Origin: Trebonia sp963771985
GTDB lineage: Bacteria; Actinomycetota; Actinomycetes; Streptosporangiales; Streptosporangiaceae
Assembly (NCBI GenBank): GCA_963771985.1
Contig: CAVYVO010000032.1
Location: 248,001-312,000, forward strand
DNA: 64,000 nt
Direction of reading: 5' to 3'
Each line of letters opens with the position of its first letter. Positions within the stretch are counted from its first letter, which is position 1. The notes under the pieces are model-generated. The model saw nothing but the letters and a program-made list of their open reading frames with translations. It did no database searches and was not told where the DNA came from. Below are positions 42,661 to 50,767 of the stretch, piece after piece. The position numbers were made by a program, and so were the translations under genes.

Positions 42661-43284
42661 TCAGGTGTCGAGAAGAGCTCTCGCCGTGTGGATGATGCGC
42701 TCGGCAGTGCGCCGGCTGACATTCCACTTGGCTGCCAGGTCCGCCGCCGAGGGCCGGATGCCGGAACGTAGTTCGGCCAGAACCTGGGCGAGCCGCTTGT
42801 CACCCGCATACGGATGGGGCTTGGCAGGCGCTCCGGGAGTTCCGGGTTTGTGACCGCCGCCCATGCCCTGGCGGCTGTCTGCGGCGGCCCATACAGTCGA
42901 CCGCTTCCACAGCGGAGCACGGCGCCCGGAGTTGGTCCCGTACGCGTCGGGTTCGGGGAAGTAGCCCAGCCGCCGGTTGGCATGGATCACGTACCGGCTG
43001 GTGTACCGGAGCATGCGGGCGGCCTCGGCGGCGTCGACCAGGTCGTCCGGGTCACCGGTCCGGTCGACCCGGGTCAGCGACTGGACCTTGTTTCTCAGGT
43101 GCGCCTGGTGCCAGGCGGTCCACTCATCCTCATACCAGTAGTCCGTCCGGCCGATCCGGCCGGCCTTCTCCGGATGGCCGGTCCGGGCCCGGTCGCGGTA
43201 CCAGCCATTGACCGTGGTCTTCGGGACCCCGCGCGCTGCCATGTCGGCACGGCTGATCACCGGGCGCCCGTTAATGGCCGGAAT
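42661..43284 (-). CDS. Unknown protein with C-terminal HTH, apparent ATT start
   Basis: About 207 residues. The open frame extends to 43623 but coding texture begins at IPAINGRPVISRADMAARGV. An AGGAGGT lies 7 nt before an ATT at 43284, with no ATG/GTG/TTG at that spacing, so ATT may be the start; GTG 43260 is the fallback. Features: DMAARGVPKTTVNGWYRDRA (HTH-like), YWYEDEWTAWHQAHLRNKVQ, VDAAEAARMLRYTSRYVIHA (MerR-like), and IRPSAADLAAKWNVSRRTAE at the end (HTH). Three possible DNA-binding segments suggest an element regulator. Family not recognised. Confidence 0.6.
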   Translation of the reverse strand: MPAINGRPVISRADMAARGVPKTTVNGWYRDRARTGHPEKAGRIGRTDYWYEDEWTAWHQAHLRNKVQSLTRVDRTGDPDDLVDAAEAARMLRYTSRYVIHANRRLGYFPEPDAYGTNSGRRAPLWKRSTVWAAADSRQGMGGGHKPGTPGAPAKPHPYAGDKRLAQVLAELRSGIRPSAADLAAKWNVSRRTAERIIHTARALLDT

Positions 43285-43684
43285 GGGAGCTACCTCCTCG
43301 CTGCGCCGCACCCGCTGATGAGGCCGGAGCCGACCTCGACCTGGCTTCGACCCTGGCCGACCCGGGCATCTTATTGCGCCGGCGGCCGCATCACTAGGTG
43401 ACGACGAACTGGAGCATTTACAATCCCGTGCAAGCTCCGTGGCGCTGATGCCTCTGGTGGGTGTTCTGGGGCGCCGCGGAGCCAGGTGGCCGGACGGGAC
43501 CTTTGCCGAGGCGCTGCTCGCAGTGCCGCCCTGCGGGGCGGGCCCGCCGGCCGCCGCTACCGTCGAGCGCGCCAGGTCAACCCCCAGGTCGGTGTGGGTC
43601 GAGGACGACCTCGCCCGCATCACCTCCCGGCACGACCGAAATACGGTGTTGCGGACTCGCGCCAGGGACTCCGGCGAAGAGCGG
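43285..43684. other. Intergenic stretch, no gene seen
   Basis: 400 bases between two minus-strand genes. Open frames here are shadow-like. It may carry the promoter for 42661-43284. Confidence 0.3.
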
Positions 43685-44228
43685 TCAGCTGGTTCCGGTG
43701 GTCAAACCGGTGGCGACGATGTTGTGGACGTGGGGATGCGGGAGGCCGTGCCGGCCGCAGTGATGCTCGAAGGAGGCGATCACCCAGCGCTGCGGCTTGA
43801 CCGGGGCGAACCGGGTCAAGCCCGCGGCCTGCATGAGCTTGAGTGCCTCGTAGTTCGCTGACCACGCCCGGGACCACAGATCCTTGGCCTGCTGCCACAG
43901 CCGCTCGCCGGTCTCACGCCGTCCCGCCTGGTAGGCCTGGATGGCGGCCAGGAGCAGCTGGCCGTGTTCGGCGGCGAGGTCGGCGGGAGCTTCCCAGAAC
44001 GAGGTCGGCAACGTCGCCCTGGGCGCACAGGCGTCGCAGCGTCGCGGCATCCACGTCGGTGCCGAGCGCCAGCCCGTGATCAGGGCAGGCCAGGCCGGTC
44101 CAGGTGCCTGCGGGTTCGTCGGTCTGGCTGTATTCCAGGACGTGGGCCAGGTGATCGACGTTCCAGGTCAGCCGCAGGACGCCGCTAAGCCTCGCGCCGT
44201 CGATGCCGGTGTCTGCCATCGCCGTCAC
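43685..44228 (-). pseudogene. Small HUH-motif protein downstream of the relaxase, frameshifted
   Basis: ATG 44228: TAMADTGIDGARLSGVLRLT, VDHLAHVLEYSQTDEPAGTW, LRRLCAQGDVADLV. At about 43995 one base is gained and the next frame continues FWEAPADLAAEHGQLLLAAI, WSANYEALKLMQAAGLTRFA, WVIASFEHHCGRHGLPHPHV, HNIVATGLTTGTS. The ending has clustered histidines (HGLPHPHVHNI), like the H-U-H signature of relaxases, but lacks a helicase or a full relaxase fold. It starts 33 nt after the relaxase stop and is probably co-transcribed. Repaired length is about 180 residues. Confidence 0.6.
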
Positions 44229-44261
44229 CTCCTCTGGCTTCCATGATGGTCTTGGCGGCCG

Positions 44262-47200
44262 TCATTCGGCGGCTTCCAGGTCCACATCGCGGCCGGTCAC
44301 GCGTTCCAGTATTCGCGGCGACGGTTGGATCTGCGGCTTGGGCGGCTGCAGGATCGCATCCCTGCCGGGACTTGTCCAGGCGGGGAAGGCCGGGCCGAGA
44401 TGTTCGTAATCCGGGTCTTCGGCGGGGGTCATCAGGCTGTGTCGTTCGGCTAGCCTGTCGGCGAAGGCGCGGTGCTGCGCGGCCAGGTCCTTGATCCACT
44501 GGCCGAGGTGCGGGATCTTCTCCCCCGGGGTGAAGGTGAGCTCGCCGCGTTGTTCTTGAGTGGCGGGCTCGGCTTCGGCGGTGCGCAGTGGCGGGTACCG
44601 CTGATCGGGGTGGCGGCGGCGCAGTTCGGTGTCGGCGGCCACGGCCAGCTGCCGCTGCTGACGGGTGGCCTGCTCCCAGTCCCGCCTGTCGGTCATGACC
44701 GTGGCGAACACGGCCTCGCGCTCGGCGTAGGCGTTGTGCATGGCCTGATAGCTGGCGGCCAGGACCTGATTTCGGGCGGCTTCCTCGGCCTGGCCTAGGT
44801 TCTGGGCGGCCTGGGCCTCAGCGGTAGCGCGGATGGCGGCCAAGCGGGCGTCGGCGGCCCCGGCACGGACCTGGCGGAGCTCGTCGCCGGCCCATTGCGG
44901 GGCCCAGGTGGTTTCGACCGGGTAGGTGTCGCGCAGGTGCAGCAGCGTGCCGTCGGTCATGCCGCGGACGTCCGGGCCGTCGACCGGGCCGAGGGCGGCC
45001 AGCGCCTCATGCCAGGCAGCCTTGATGTCGGGGGCGGCCGTGGTCGGTTCGGGGCCGATCGGGTCGGCAGGGTGATGGTAGCCGGACAGTTCCCGGTAGG
45101 CGCCGATGGAGGCCGCCCGCTGCTGCCAGGCCAGCCGGTCGACCGGGTCGGCGGGGACCGGGCCGAGGGTGCCGACCGCCCACGGGAGGGCATGCTCGGC
45201 GGCGTGGTCGCCGAGGCGGTCCTTGCGGGCGTCCATCGCCGCGGCGATCTGCGCGGTGAATTCCTGGCGGTCGGGGTCGACGATGTCGGAGAGCTGGGCG
45301 GCCCACGGGCCGACCGGGCGCGGGACGAGGGTGCCGGTGCGGTGGCGAAGCCGGGCGTCGATGACGCTAGGTATGTCGCGGGTGCCGGCTAGGTCCCGTT
45401 CGGCGATCGCGTTGGCGAGGAGCTGGCCGGGGTCCAGGCCGGCGAGTTCGGCGGCGCGCAGCGTGCGCCACAGCCATTTTGCCTGGTGGCCGGGTTCTTG
45501 CCGGTATCCCGGTGGCAGGGCCGTTAGGAGCAGTTCTTTGTAGTGCTGCTCGCGGGCGGGGGTGGTTTCGGCGGTCCAGATGGCGTGCAGGAGGGCCAGG
45601 TGGTCGGCGTCGGCCAGGGCCTGCTGCCAGGCCTGGGACGCCGACAGCTGCTGGCCGTCGTGTTCCAGCACGTCGGCCAAGACGCCGAGCGCGTCCCGGG
45701 TTCCGGCGGGTTCTGCGGCCGAGTCGGGTTCGGCCGGTGTGGCAGTGAGCTTGTCGTAGCGGGCCAGCTCAGGGGCCGGGCGCGGGCCCGGTGCCGGGTC
45801 GGCGAGCTTGGGGGTCAGGGTGAAGACGTAGGCGGTGTTGGTGTGGGTGCCGCGGGTGAGGGCAACGTAGGCGTGCTGGCGGTCTTCGCTGCCGGTGATC
45901 ACGGCCAGCCCGGTGTGCACGGTGCGGCCCTGGGCGGTGTGGTCGGTGACCGCGTAGCCCAGCTCGGCGGTTTCGTAATTGGCGTACAGGAAGTGGCGGT
46001 CGGTCCAGCGGCGCTGCCCGGTTTCCGGGTCGGCGTCCAGGGCCCGGCGGACGAGCAGGCCGTCGCCGGTGATGGCCTCGATGCGCAGCAGGTCGCCGTT
46101 GGCCAGGATGCGGCCGGGTTCCCCTGCTTCGATGGTGTGGTCGTTGTGGGTGCAAACGATCAGGTCCCCGGGGCTGGCCTCCGTTCCGTCGGCGATGCGG
46201 ACGGCGGGGCCGGGCTGGATGATGCGAAGGCGGATCAGGTCGTCGCGGATGCGGCGGGACAGCTCCCGGCGCAGCGCGTGGCCGGCGGCCATCAGCAGGG
46301 TGTCGGTGCCGTCCAGGGTGAGCGCGACGTAGGCGGCCGCGGCGGCGTCCAGCATCTGCTCGGGTTCCCCGCCGCGGATCCGGGCGTGCTGGTCATAGTC
46401 GGCCAGCACCGAGGTGTCCCCGGCACGCAGCCGCAGGCTGGCTTTCTGTTCCCAGGCGGCGCGGAACCGGACCGGCTCGGCGAGCTGGACGTAGCCGAGC
46501 TGGGCGGCGAGCAGCGACATGCCACCGCCGTTTTCCACCGCCTGCAGCTGGGCGGTGTCTCCGGCCAGGATGACCTTGCTGTCGGTGGCTTCGGCCAGGC
46601 TGATCAGGTCGGCCAGGTCCGGCCCGCTGATCATCGAGGCCTCATCGACCGACAGCAGGGCGCCCAGGCCGATCGCGACCGGGCCGCGGGCGCCGCGCTG
46701 GCCGGGCAGGTGGCCTAGGAACTGGGCGGTGTTGTAGGACTCGGCGACTCCGGCCGCCAGGGTGTTGCGGGCGGACTGCGACGGCGTGATGCCAACTACT
46801 CGCCCCAAGCCGACCGACTCCCAGGCATGTGCCAGCTCGGCCAGGACGTGCGTTTTGCCGGACCCGGCGGGCGCGTTGATTACCGACACGCGCTTGCCGT
46901 CGGTCAGCACCGACATTGCCGCGGCGGCCTGGTCTTCGCGCAGCCCGGTGTCGGCGCGCGCGTCTGGCGCGGCGTCCGCGTCGCCGGCCAGCGCGCGCTC
47001 GAGCCGCTCTAGATCCGCGCCGAGCACCCGCGCGGCGTCGGCGCGGGCCAGCCGCGGCGCGCCCTCGGCGCCAGCCTGGGCGAGCATGCGCTCTTCCATG
47101 GCCAGCTGCGCGCGGGTGGCGTACCGTACTCCGCCGTGCCGCTGGTAGACGCTGCGCCCGTCCGCGCGCAGCAGGCCGCGCGGCGCCTCGACGGCCTCGG

Positions 47201-48635
47201 GCGCTTCCAGGCACAGCACCGGCTCGAACTCCGACCGCAGCGTCCGGTCGGCGAGGTCTTCCAGCAGCGCGGCGGCCGCATGCGGTTCCATGCCGGTTCT
47301 TGGGAGCACGCGGCCGAGGTATTTGATCAGGTCCGCACGGGTCCAGGTGCTCTTTTCCCGCTGCGCCAGCGCCACTGCCTTCTGCGCGGCGCGGCTCAGG
47401 TCGAGCTGGGTCAGGATTGCGCCGCTTGAATCTGGCCCACACATCGGCGTATTCGCGCGCCCTGCGTCGGCGTGCCAGACCGACGGCGCGACCGACGCCA
47501 GCGGGACGCCGAGCGTGCGCGCGAGCTTGTCCGCCCAGTCCGCGTGCAGCTGCGCGAAGTCCAGCGCGCCGTCCTTCGCCTTGCGCGTGGCGAAGTTCGA
47601 CGCCTGCGCGAGCTGCGCCAGCTCCCGCTGCGACGGCGCGCGGCCATACCGCTGCTCGAACCGCGCCGCGCGGACGCGCAACTCGGCGGTGATGGACTCC
47701 CGGCGCGAGGAGAACAGGCGCATCATCTGGCCGGAGATGCCCTGGATCTCGAACCCGTGCCCGTCATCACGCGCCACCCACTCCAGCCCGAACCGGCGCG
47801 TCAGCGCCTCCTCTAGGTGCTGGGCGACGATCGCCGCCACCGCGCCGATGTGCTCGTTGTAGCCAAGGGAGTCCGGGGCCCGCCACTTCCCGTCGGTACC
47901 GGTCCGCGCGGTGTGGGCGATCTGGGAGTGGACGTGCAACTGCATGTCCCCGTCCCGCGAGGTGTGCTGCAGCCAGTGCGCCACCACCAGGTCCGCCTCA
48001 TGCCACTGGCCGGTCTCCCGGCCATTCACGCGCTTGTTATGTGATCCGGTCCGGGTGTAGCCAGCCTCGCGCTGGAAATAGTCGAAGCCTGCCCGGACGG
48101 CGTCCCAGATCATCGCGTCCATCTCATCAACCAGGCCCGACCAGTACCGGTCCCCTGCTTCGTCCCCGGCCTGGCGGGCCAGGCGGGCATTCTCCCCCAG
48201 GGAGGCGTGGAAGACCGAAATCGACTTCGACAGCGACACGGTTAGGTCGAAGAACAGCGGGCTCTGCCGCGCTTGCCGGGTCGCCTCGAGGCGCAGCTCG
48301 CGCTTGCGCTCGGCAGTGGCGTGCGGCTCGGCGGCCAGCAGCCGGGCGTAGAGGTCGGCGGCTTTGCGCCCGCTGCCCGGCGGCCTCCCCAGCGGGCTGC
48401 CGTCCGGGGCCTTGCGCTCGCCGAACAGCAGGTCATACGGTTCCCGCTCGACGACCAGACCCGGCTCGAGTCCGAGGGCTTTGGCGCCCGGGCCCCACCA
48501 GCGGCCGGGCGGCTCACCGCCGCCCTCGCTGGCCTGGATGTAATACCCGGCCGCGTCCTTACTCAGGTCACGGTCGACCTGCCGCCAGATGTAGTCAAGG
48601 TCATAGCCCTTGGTCAGGGTCGCGACAACCGCCAA
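44262..48635 (-). CDS. MobF-type (TrwC/TraI-like) relaxase-helicase
   Basis: 1457 residues from TTG 48635. N-terminal relaxase: TLTKGYDLDYIWRQVD, AAGYYIQASEGGGEPPGRWW, LTVSLSKSISVFHASLGENA, then the histidine triad region HEADLVVAHWLQHTSRDGDM, QLHVHSQIAHTARTG. Candidate catalytic tyrosines are Y11/Y15 or YY near residue 30. A RecD-type helicase follows: INAPAGSGKTHVLAELAHAW (Walker A), LLSVDEASMISG (B), ILAGDTAQLQAVENGGGMSL, GYAVTDHTAQGRTVHTGLAV, AYVALTRGTHTNTAYVFTL. The last 450 residues are helical. It nicks oriT, stays on the 5' end and unwinds the transferred strand. Intact; the upstream region is occupied by a MITE. Confidence 0.93.
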   Translation of the reverse strand: MAVVATLTKGYDLDYIWRQVDRDLSKDAAGYYIQASEGGGEPPGRWWGPGAKALGLEPGLVVEREPYDLLFGERKAPDGSPLGRPPGSGRKAADLYARLLAAEPHATAERKRELRLEATRQARQSPLFFDLTVSLSKSISVFHASLGENARLARQAGDEAGDRYWSGLVDEMDAMIWDAVRAGFDYFQREAGYTRTGSHNKRVNGRETGQWHEADLVVAHWLQHTSRDGDMQLHVHSQIAHTARTGTDGKWRAPDSLGYNEHIGAVAAIVAQHLEEALTRRFGLEWVARDDGHGFEIQGISGQMMRLFSSRRESITAELRVRAARFEQRYGRAPSQRELAQLAQASNFATRKAKDGALDFAQLHADWADKLARTLGVPLASVAPSVWHADAGRANTPMCGPDSSGAILTQLDLSRAAQKAVALAQREKSTWTRADLIKYLGRVLPRTGMEPHAAAALLEDLADRTLRSEFEPVLCLEAPEAVEAPRGLLRADGRSVYQRHGGVRYATRAQLAMEERMLAQAGAEGAPRLARADAARVLGADLERLERALAGDADAAPDARADTGLREDQAAAAMSVLTDGKRVSVINAPAGSGKTHVLAELAHAWESVGLGRVVGITPSQSARNTLAAGVAESYNTAQFLGHLPGQRGARGPVAIGLGALLSVDEASMISGPDLADLISLAEATDSKVILAGDTAQLQAVENGGGMSLLAAQLGYVQLAEPVRFRAAWEQKASLRLRAGDTSVLADYDQHARIRGGEPEQMLDAAAAAYVALTLDGTDTLLMAAGHALRRELSRRIRDDLIRLRIIQPGPAVRIADGTEASPGDLIVCTHNDHTIEAGEPGRILANGDLLRIEAITGDGLLVRRALDADPETGQRRWTDRHFLYANYETAELGYAVTDHTAQGRTVHTGLAVITGSEDRQHAYVALTRGTHTNTAYVFTLTPKLADPAPGPRPAPELARYDKLTATPAEPDSAAEPAGTRDALGVLADVLEHDGQQLSASQAWQQALADADHLALLHAIWTAETTPAREQHYKELLLTALPPGYRQEPGHQAKWLWRTLRAAELAGLDPGQLLANAIAERDLAGTRDIPSVIDARLRHRTGTLVPRPVGPWAAQLSDIVDPDRQEFTAQIAAAMDARKDRLGDHAAEHALPWAVGTLGPVPADPVDRLAWQQRAASIGAYRELSGYHHPADPIGPEPTTAAPDIKAAWHEALAALGPVDGPDVRGMTDGTLLHLRDTYPVETTWAPQWAGDELRQVRAGAADARLAAIRATAEAQAAQNLGQAEEAARNQVLAASYQAMHNAYAEREAVFATVMTDRRDWEQATRQQRQLAVAADTELRRRHPDQRYPPLRTAEAEPATQEQRGELTFTPGEKIPHLGQWIKDLAAQHRAFADRLAERHSLMTPAEDPDYEHLGPAFPAWTSPGRDAILQPPKPQIQPSPRILERVTGRDVDLEAAE

Positions 48636-48771
48636 GCGCGCCTCTAGCGCCGTCGGCCGGAGGCAGCGGAACTGACCATGAACGTCAGATGGTGCATGGG
48701 TGTGATGCGGTTACAGATCATGAGCCAATTGTGACAAAACGGGCGATCAAGATCAGGAACGAAGGCGGTGG

Positions 48772-49214
48772 TGTAGGTTCTCATCAGAGATGACGCTTTC
48801 TCAGATGAGATGACGCCTACTTGGCGCTTGCGCCATATCGATGAGAACGGCAGCGGCCCGGGGGGCGCTCCGCAGGCGTAAACCCATCACGAAGCGTCAC
48901 CGCAGACCTGGCTGACGGACAATTCCCTATGGCGGCTGATTTGGGCATGACAGGGCTACCATCAGCACAACCCTGGGCGCTCCGAACCGGCCTGCGGTTC
49001 CTGGCGAGCGAGGGCATCTGCATAGGCAATCACCGTGCGTGATGACCGTGGTCTCGCTTGAGCGTTCGCCAGCGTGCGGACGAACGGCTACCCGCACTTC
49101 GGCCGATGAGAAAATGACAGGTTGCTTGAGAAAAACCGGGTGACAGATCGGTGAGAAGCCTGCGTAAGGCCAGCTCAGCGAAGCACTGAGCGACAAGAAG
49201 GATGAGAACCTACA
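48772..49214. mobile_element. 443-bp MITE-like element with IS21-style ends
   Basis: Perfect 14-bp inverted ends TGTAGGTTCTCATC (48772-48785 and inverse 49201-49214), flanked by GGTGG at 48767-48771 and 49215-49219. Near the left end two 19-bp direct repeats TTCTCATCAGAGATGACGC and TTCTCAGATGAGATGACGC (48778, 48798) occur, and near the right end several TTCTCA-N-TGTCA units, as in IS21-type multiple terminal sites. No coding frame of note. Confidence 0.75.
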
Positions 49215-49219
49215 GGTGG

Positions 49220-49320
49220 TGTAGGTTCTCAGTAAAATGTCCTTTGTCCTGTGCCAACGAATCTGAGCTACTGCCATCGCTTATGAGCCATCTGCGGGTT
49301 TCTGCCATCGAAACTGAGCC
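49220..49320. repeat. Solo IS21-like terminal repeat array
   Basis: Starts with TGTAGGTTCTCA, the same tip as the adjacent MITE, then three direct copies of a TGCCA-W-CG-N4-TGAGC unit at about 49252, 49271-49289 (CTGCCATCGCTTATGAGCC) and 49302-49320 (CTGCCATCGAAACTGAGCC). No transposase genes follow. Probably one surviving end of an IS21-family element that cut the IS5 remnant. Confidence 0.6.
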
Positions 49321-49681
49321 GCCGAGGTGATTCCGCGGCGACCCGGTCGATCGGGATCAGGGTGCCGTCGATGACGACGTAGGCGTGCCCGGACTTCTTC
49401 GCGTCCCGCACCGCCTTGCGCAGCTTCGGCGCCCGGGCGGCCAGCAGCGCGACGGCCTCGTTCACGTACCGCCAGGCCGTGGAAGTCCCCACCCCGAACC
49501 CGGCCGCGATCTCGGCGAACGTCTCGCCCTTGCGCAGGTAGACGAGGACCAGCAGGGCCTGCTGCCCGGAGTTCAGCTTCCGCCAGGGCGACCCGATCGA
49601 GATCCGGTGCCGGCGGATGATCCCGGCCACAAAGGTGAGGGTCTTGCGCGACAGCGGCAGCGCGGCACGGTAGAACAGCAT
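49321..49681 (-). pseudogene. IS5-family transposase, N-terminal remnant
   Basis: ATG 49681: MLFYRAALPLSRKTLTFVAG, RRHRISIGSPWRKLNSGQQA, LLVLVYLRKGETFAEIAAGF, GVGTSTAWRYVNEAVALLAA, then YVVIDGTLIPIDRVAAE with the first catalytic Asp. Homology ends there (normal continuation PYYSGKHK is absent), where the IS21-like end array begins. About 120 of an expected 260 residues remain. Confidence 0.8.
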
Positions 49682-49822
49682 GGAAGCCCCTGGTGGTGGT
49701 GAAGCCCGTCTTGGTCGACTGCCTCACTTACCAGGGGTTTCTTGCGTCTCAGCAGCGACACGCCGCGCAATGATCAACTTGTGACACTCAGGTCAGGCCG
49801 ACCGGATCAGGATGAAAAACGC

Positions 49823-50101
49823 TCAATACAGTCCTAACCGGGAAAGTTTAGGACTACCGGACAACAAGGTCCGAACCGGGTAGGTAACGGACATCAAGGA
49901 CTTTTTTTTGTTTGCGATCAAGCTGACCTGTGGAGACGGCGAATGAACAGGGGCGGGACATAGAGCGCCATAAGCAGCTAGACCGGTTGCGGCAGCACCC
50001 ATCGCGATGATCAACGCGGTTAGAACGCCGCGGGGGAAAGGCGCAATCGCGAACATAGTGGCGCCGACTGCGGCAAGCAGTCCCACCATGCTCTTGGGCA
50101 T
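49823..50101 (-). CDS. Small membrane protein
   Basis: 92 residues from ATG 50101, preceded by AGGAGG with 5-nt spacing, which decides the start over ATG 50167. Two hydrophobic helices: MVGLLAAVGATMFAIAPFPR and VLTALIIAMGAAATGLAAYG, then a basic tail (ANKKKSLMSVTYPVRTLLSG). Unknown function. It is isolated, reading away from the STAND gene. Confidence 0.55.
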   Translation of the reverse strand: MPKSMVGLLAAVGATMFAIAPFPRGVLTALIIAMGAAATGLAAYGALCPAPVHSPSPQVSLIANKKKSLMSVTYPVRTLLSGSPKLSRLGLY

Positions 50102-50214
50102 TAGCCCTCCTGCGCGACGAGTTCGGGGCACATTCGCGTGGGTCAGGTAAACAAGGCTAGCGGACATCCCTGCTCAATTGCACCAGGTACGCCGCAACAC
50201 GATGGAGGGCGGCG

Positions 50215-50662
50215 TTGCAGCCAAGCAACATGGGACTACCCCGAGCGATAGTCGCAGCCTCGTTCGCATCGAGCAGGTCGGACTCGGTTGACGGAAGCCG
50301 TCGCACCGACAACGGCAACTGGACTGTCCCCGGCGGCGCGGTCGATCTCGGCGAGTCCGTCGCCCAGGCAGCAGGCCGCGAGACCCTGGAAGAGTCCGGG
50401 ATCCGGTGCGACATCACCGGTACCGGGGGTCGGAATCTACTCCGACCCCTGGTACGTGATCTTCTGTACCAGCAACGGCGAGAGGTACGGCAGGAGTTCT
50501 CTCACCGCCCGGCCACTGAGCGGACAGCCAACACCAAGCAGCGAGTCAAGCGAGGTCCACTGGGTCCCGGCGTCCGAGCTCTCCGGCTACACGATGGACC
50601 GGTCGATGCGCATCCGCATCAACGACTTCCTGTCACGCAGCGAATCACCGGTGATCACCTAA
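50215..50662 (+). pseudogene. Degenerate NUDIX hydrolase
   Basis: Plus-strand text in one frame NGNWTVPGGAVDLGESVAQA, AGRETLEESGIRCDITGT holds most of a NUDIX box (usual R-E-L-x-E-E replaced by R-E-T-L-E-E). The next frame continues GIYSDPWYVIFCTSNGE, SEVHWVPASELSGYTMDRSM, RIRINDFLSRS. At least one frameshift and no good start. Decayed. Confidence 0.65.
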
Positions 50663-50767
50663 TCCCCCGCGCTAGGGTCAAGACAGGCCTTCACAGACGG
50701 CCAGTCAAGGGCAGCAACACATACCCCAGCCGCTGGCGGCCGGAAGTCCGGGAATAATATAACAAGA

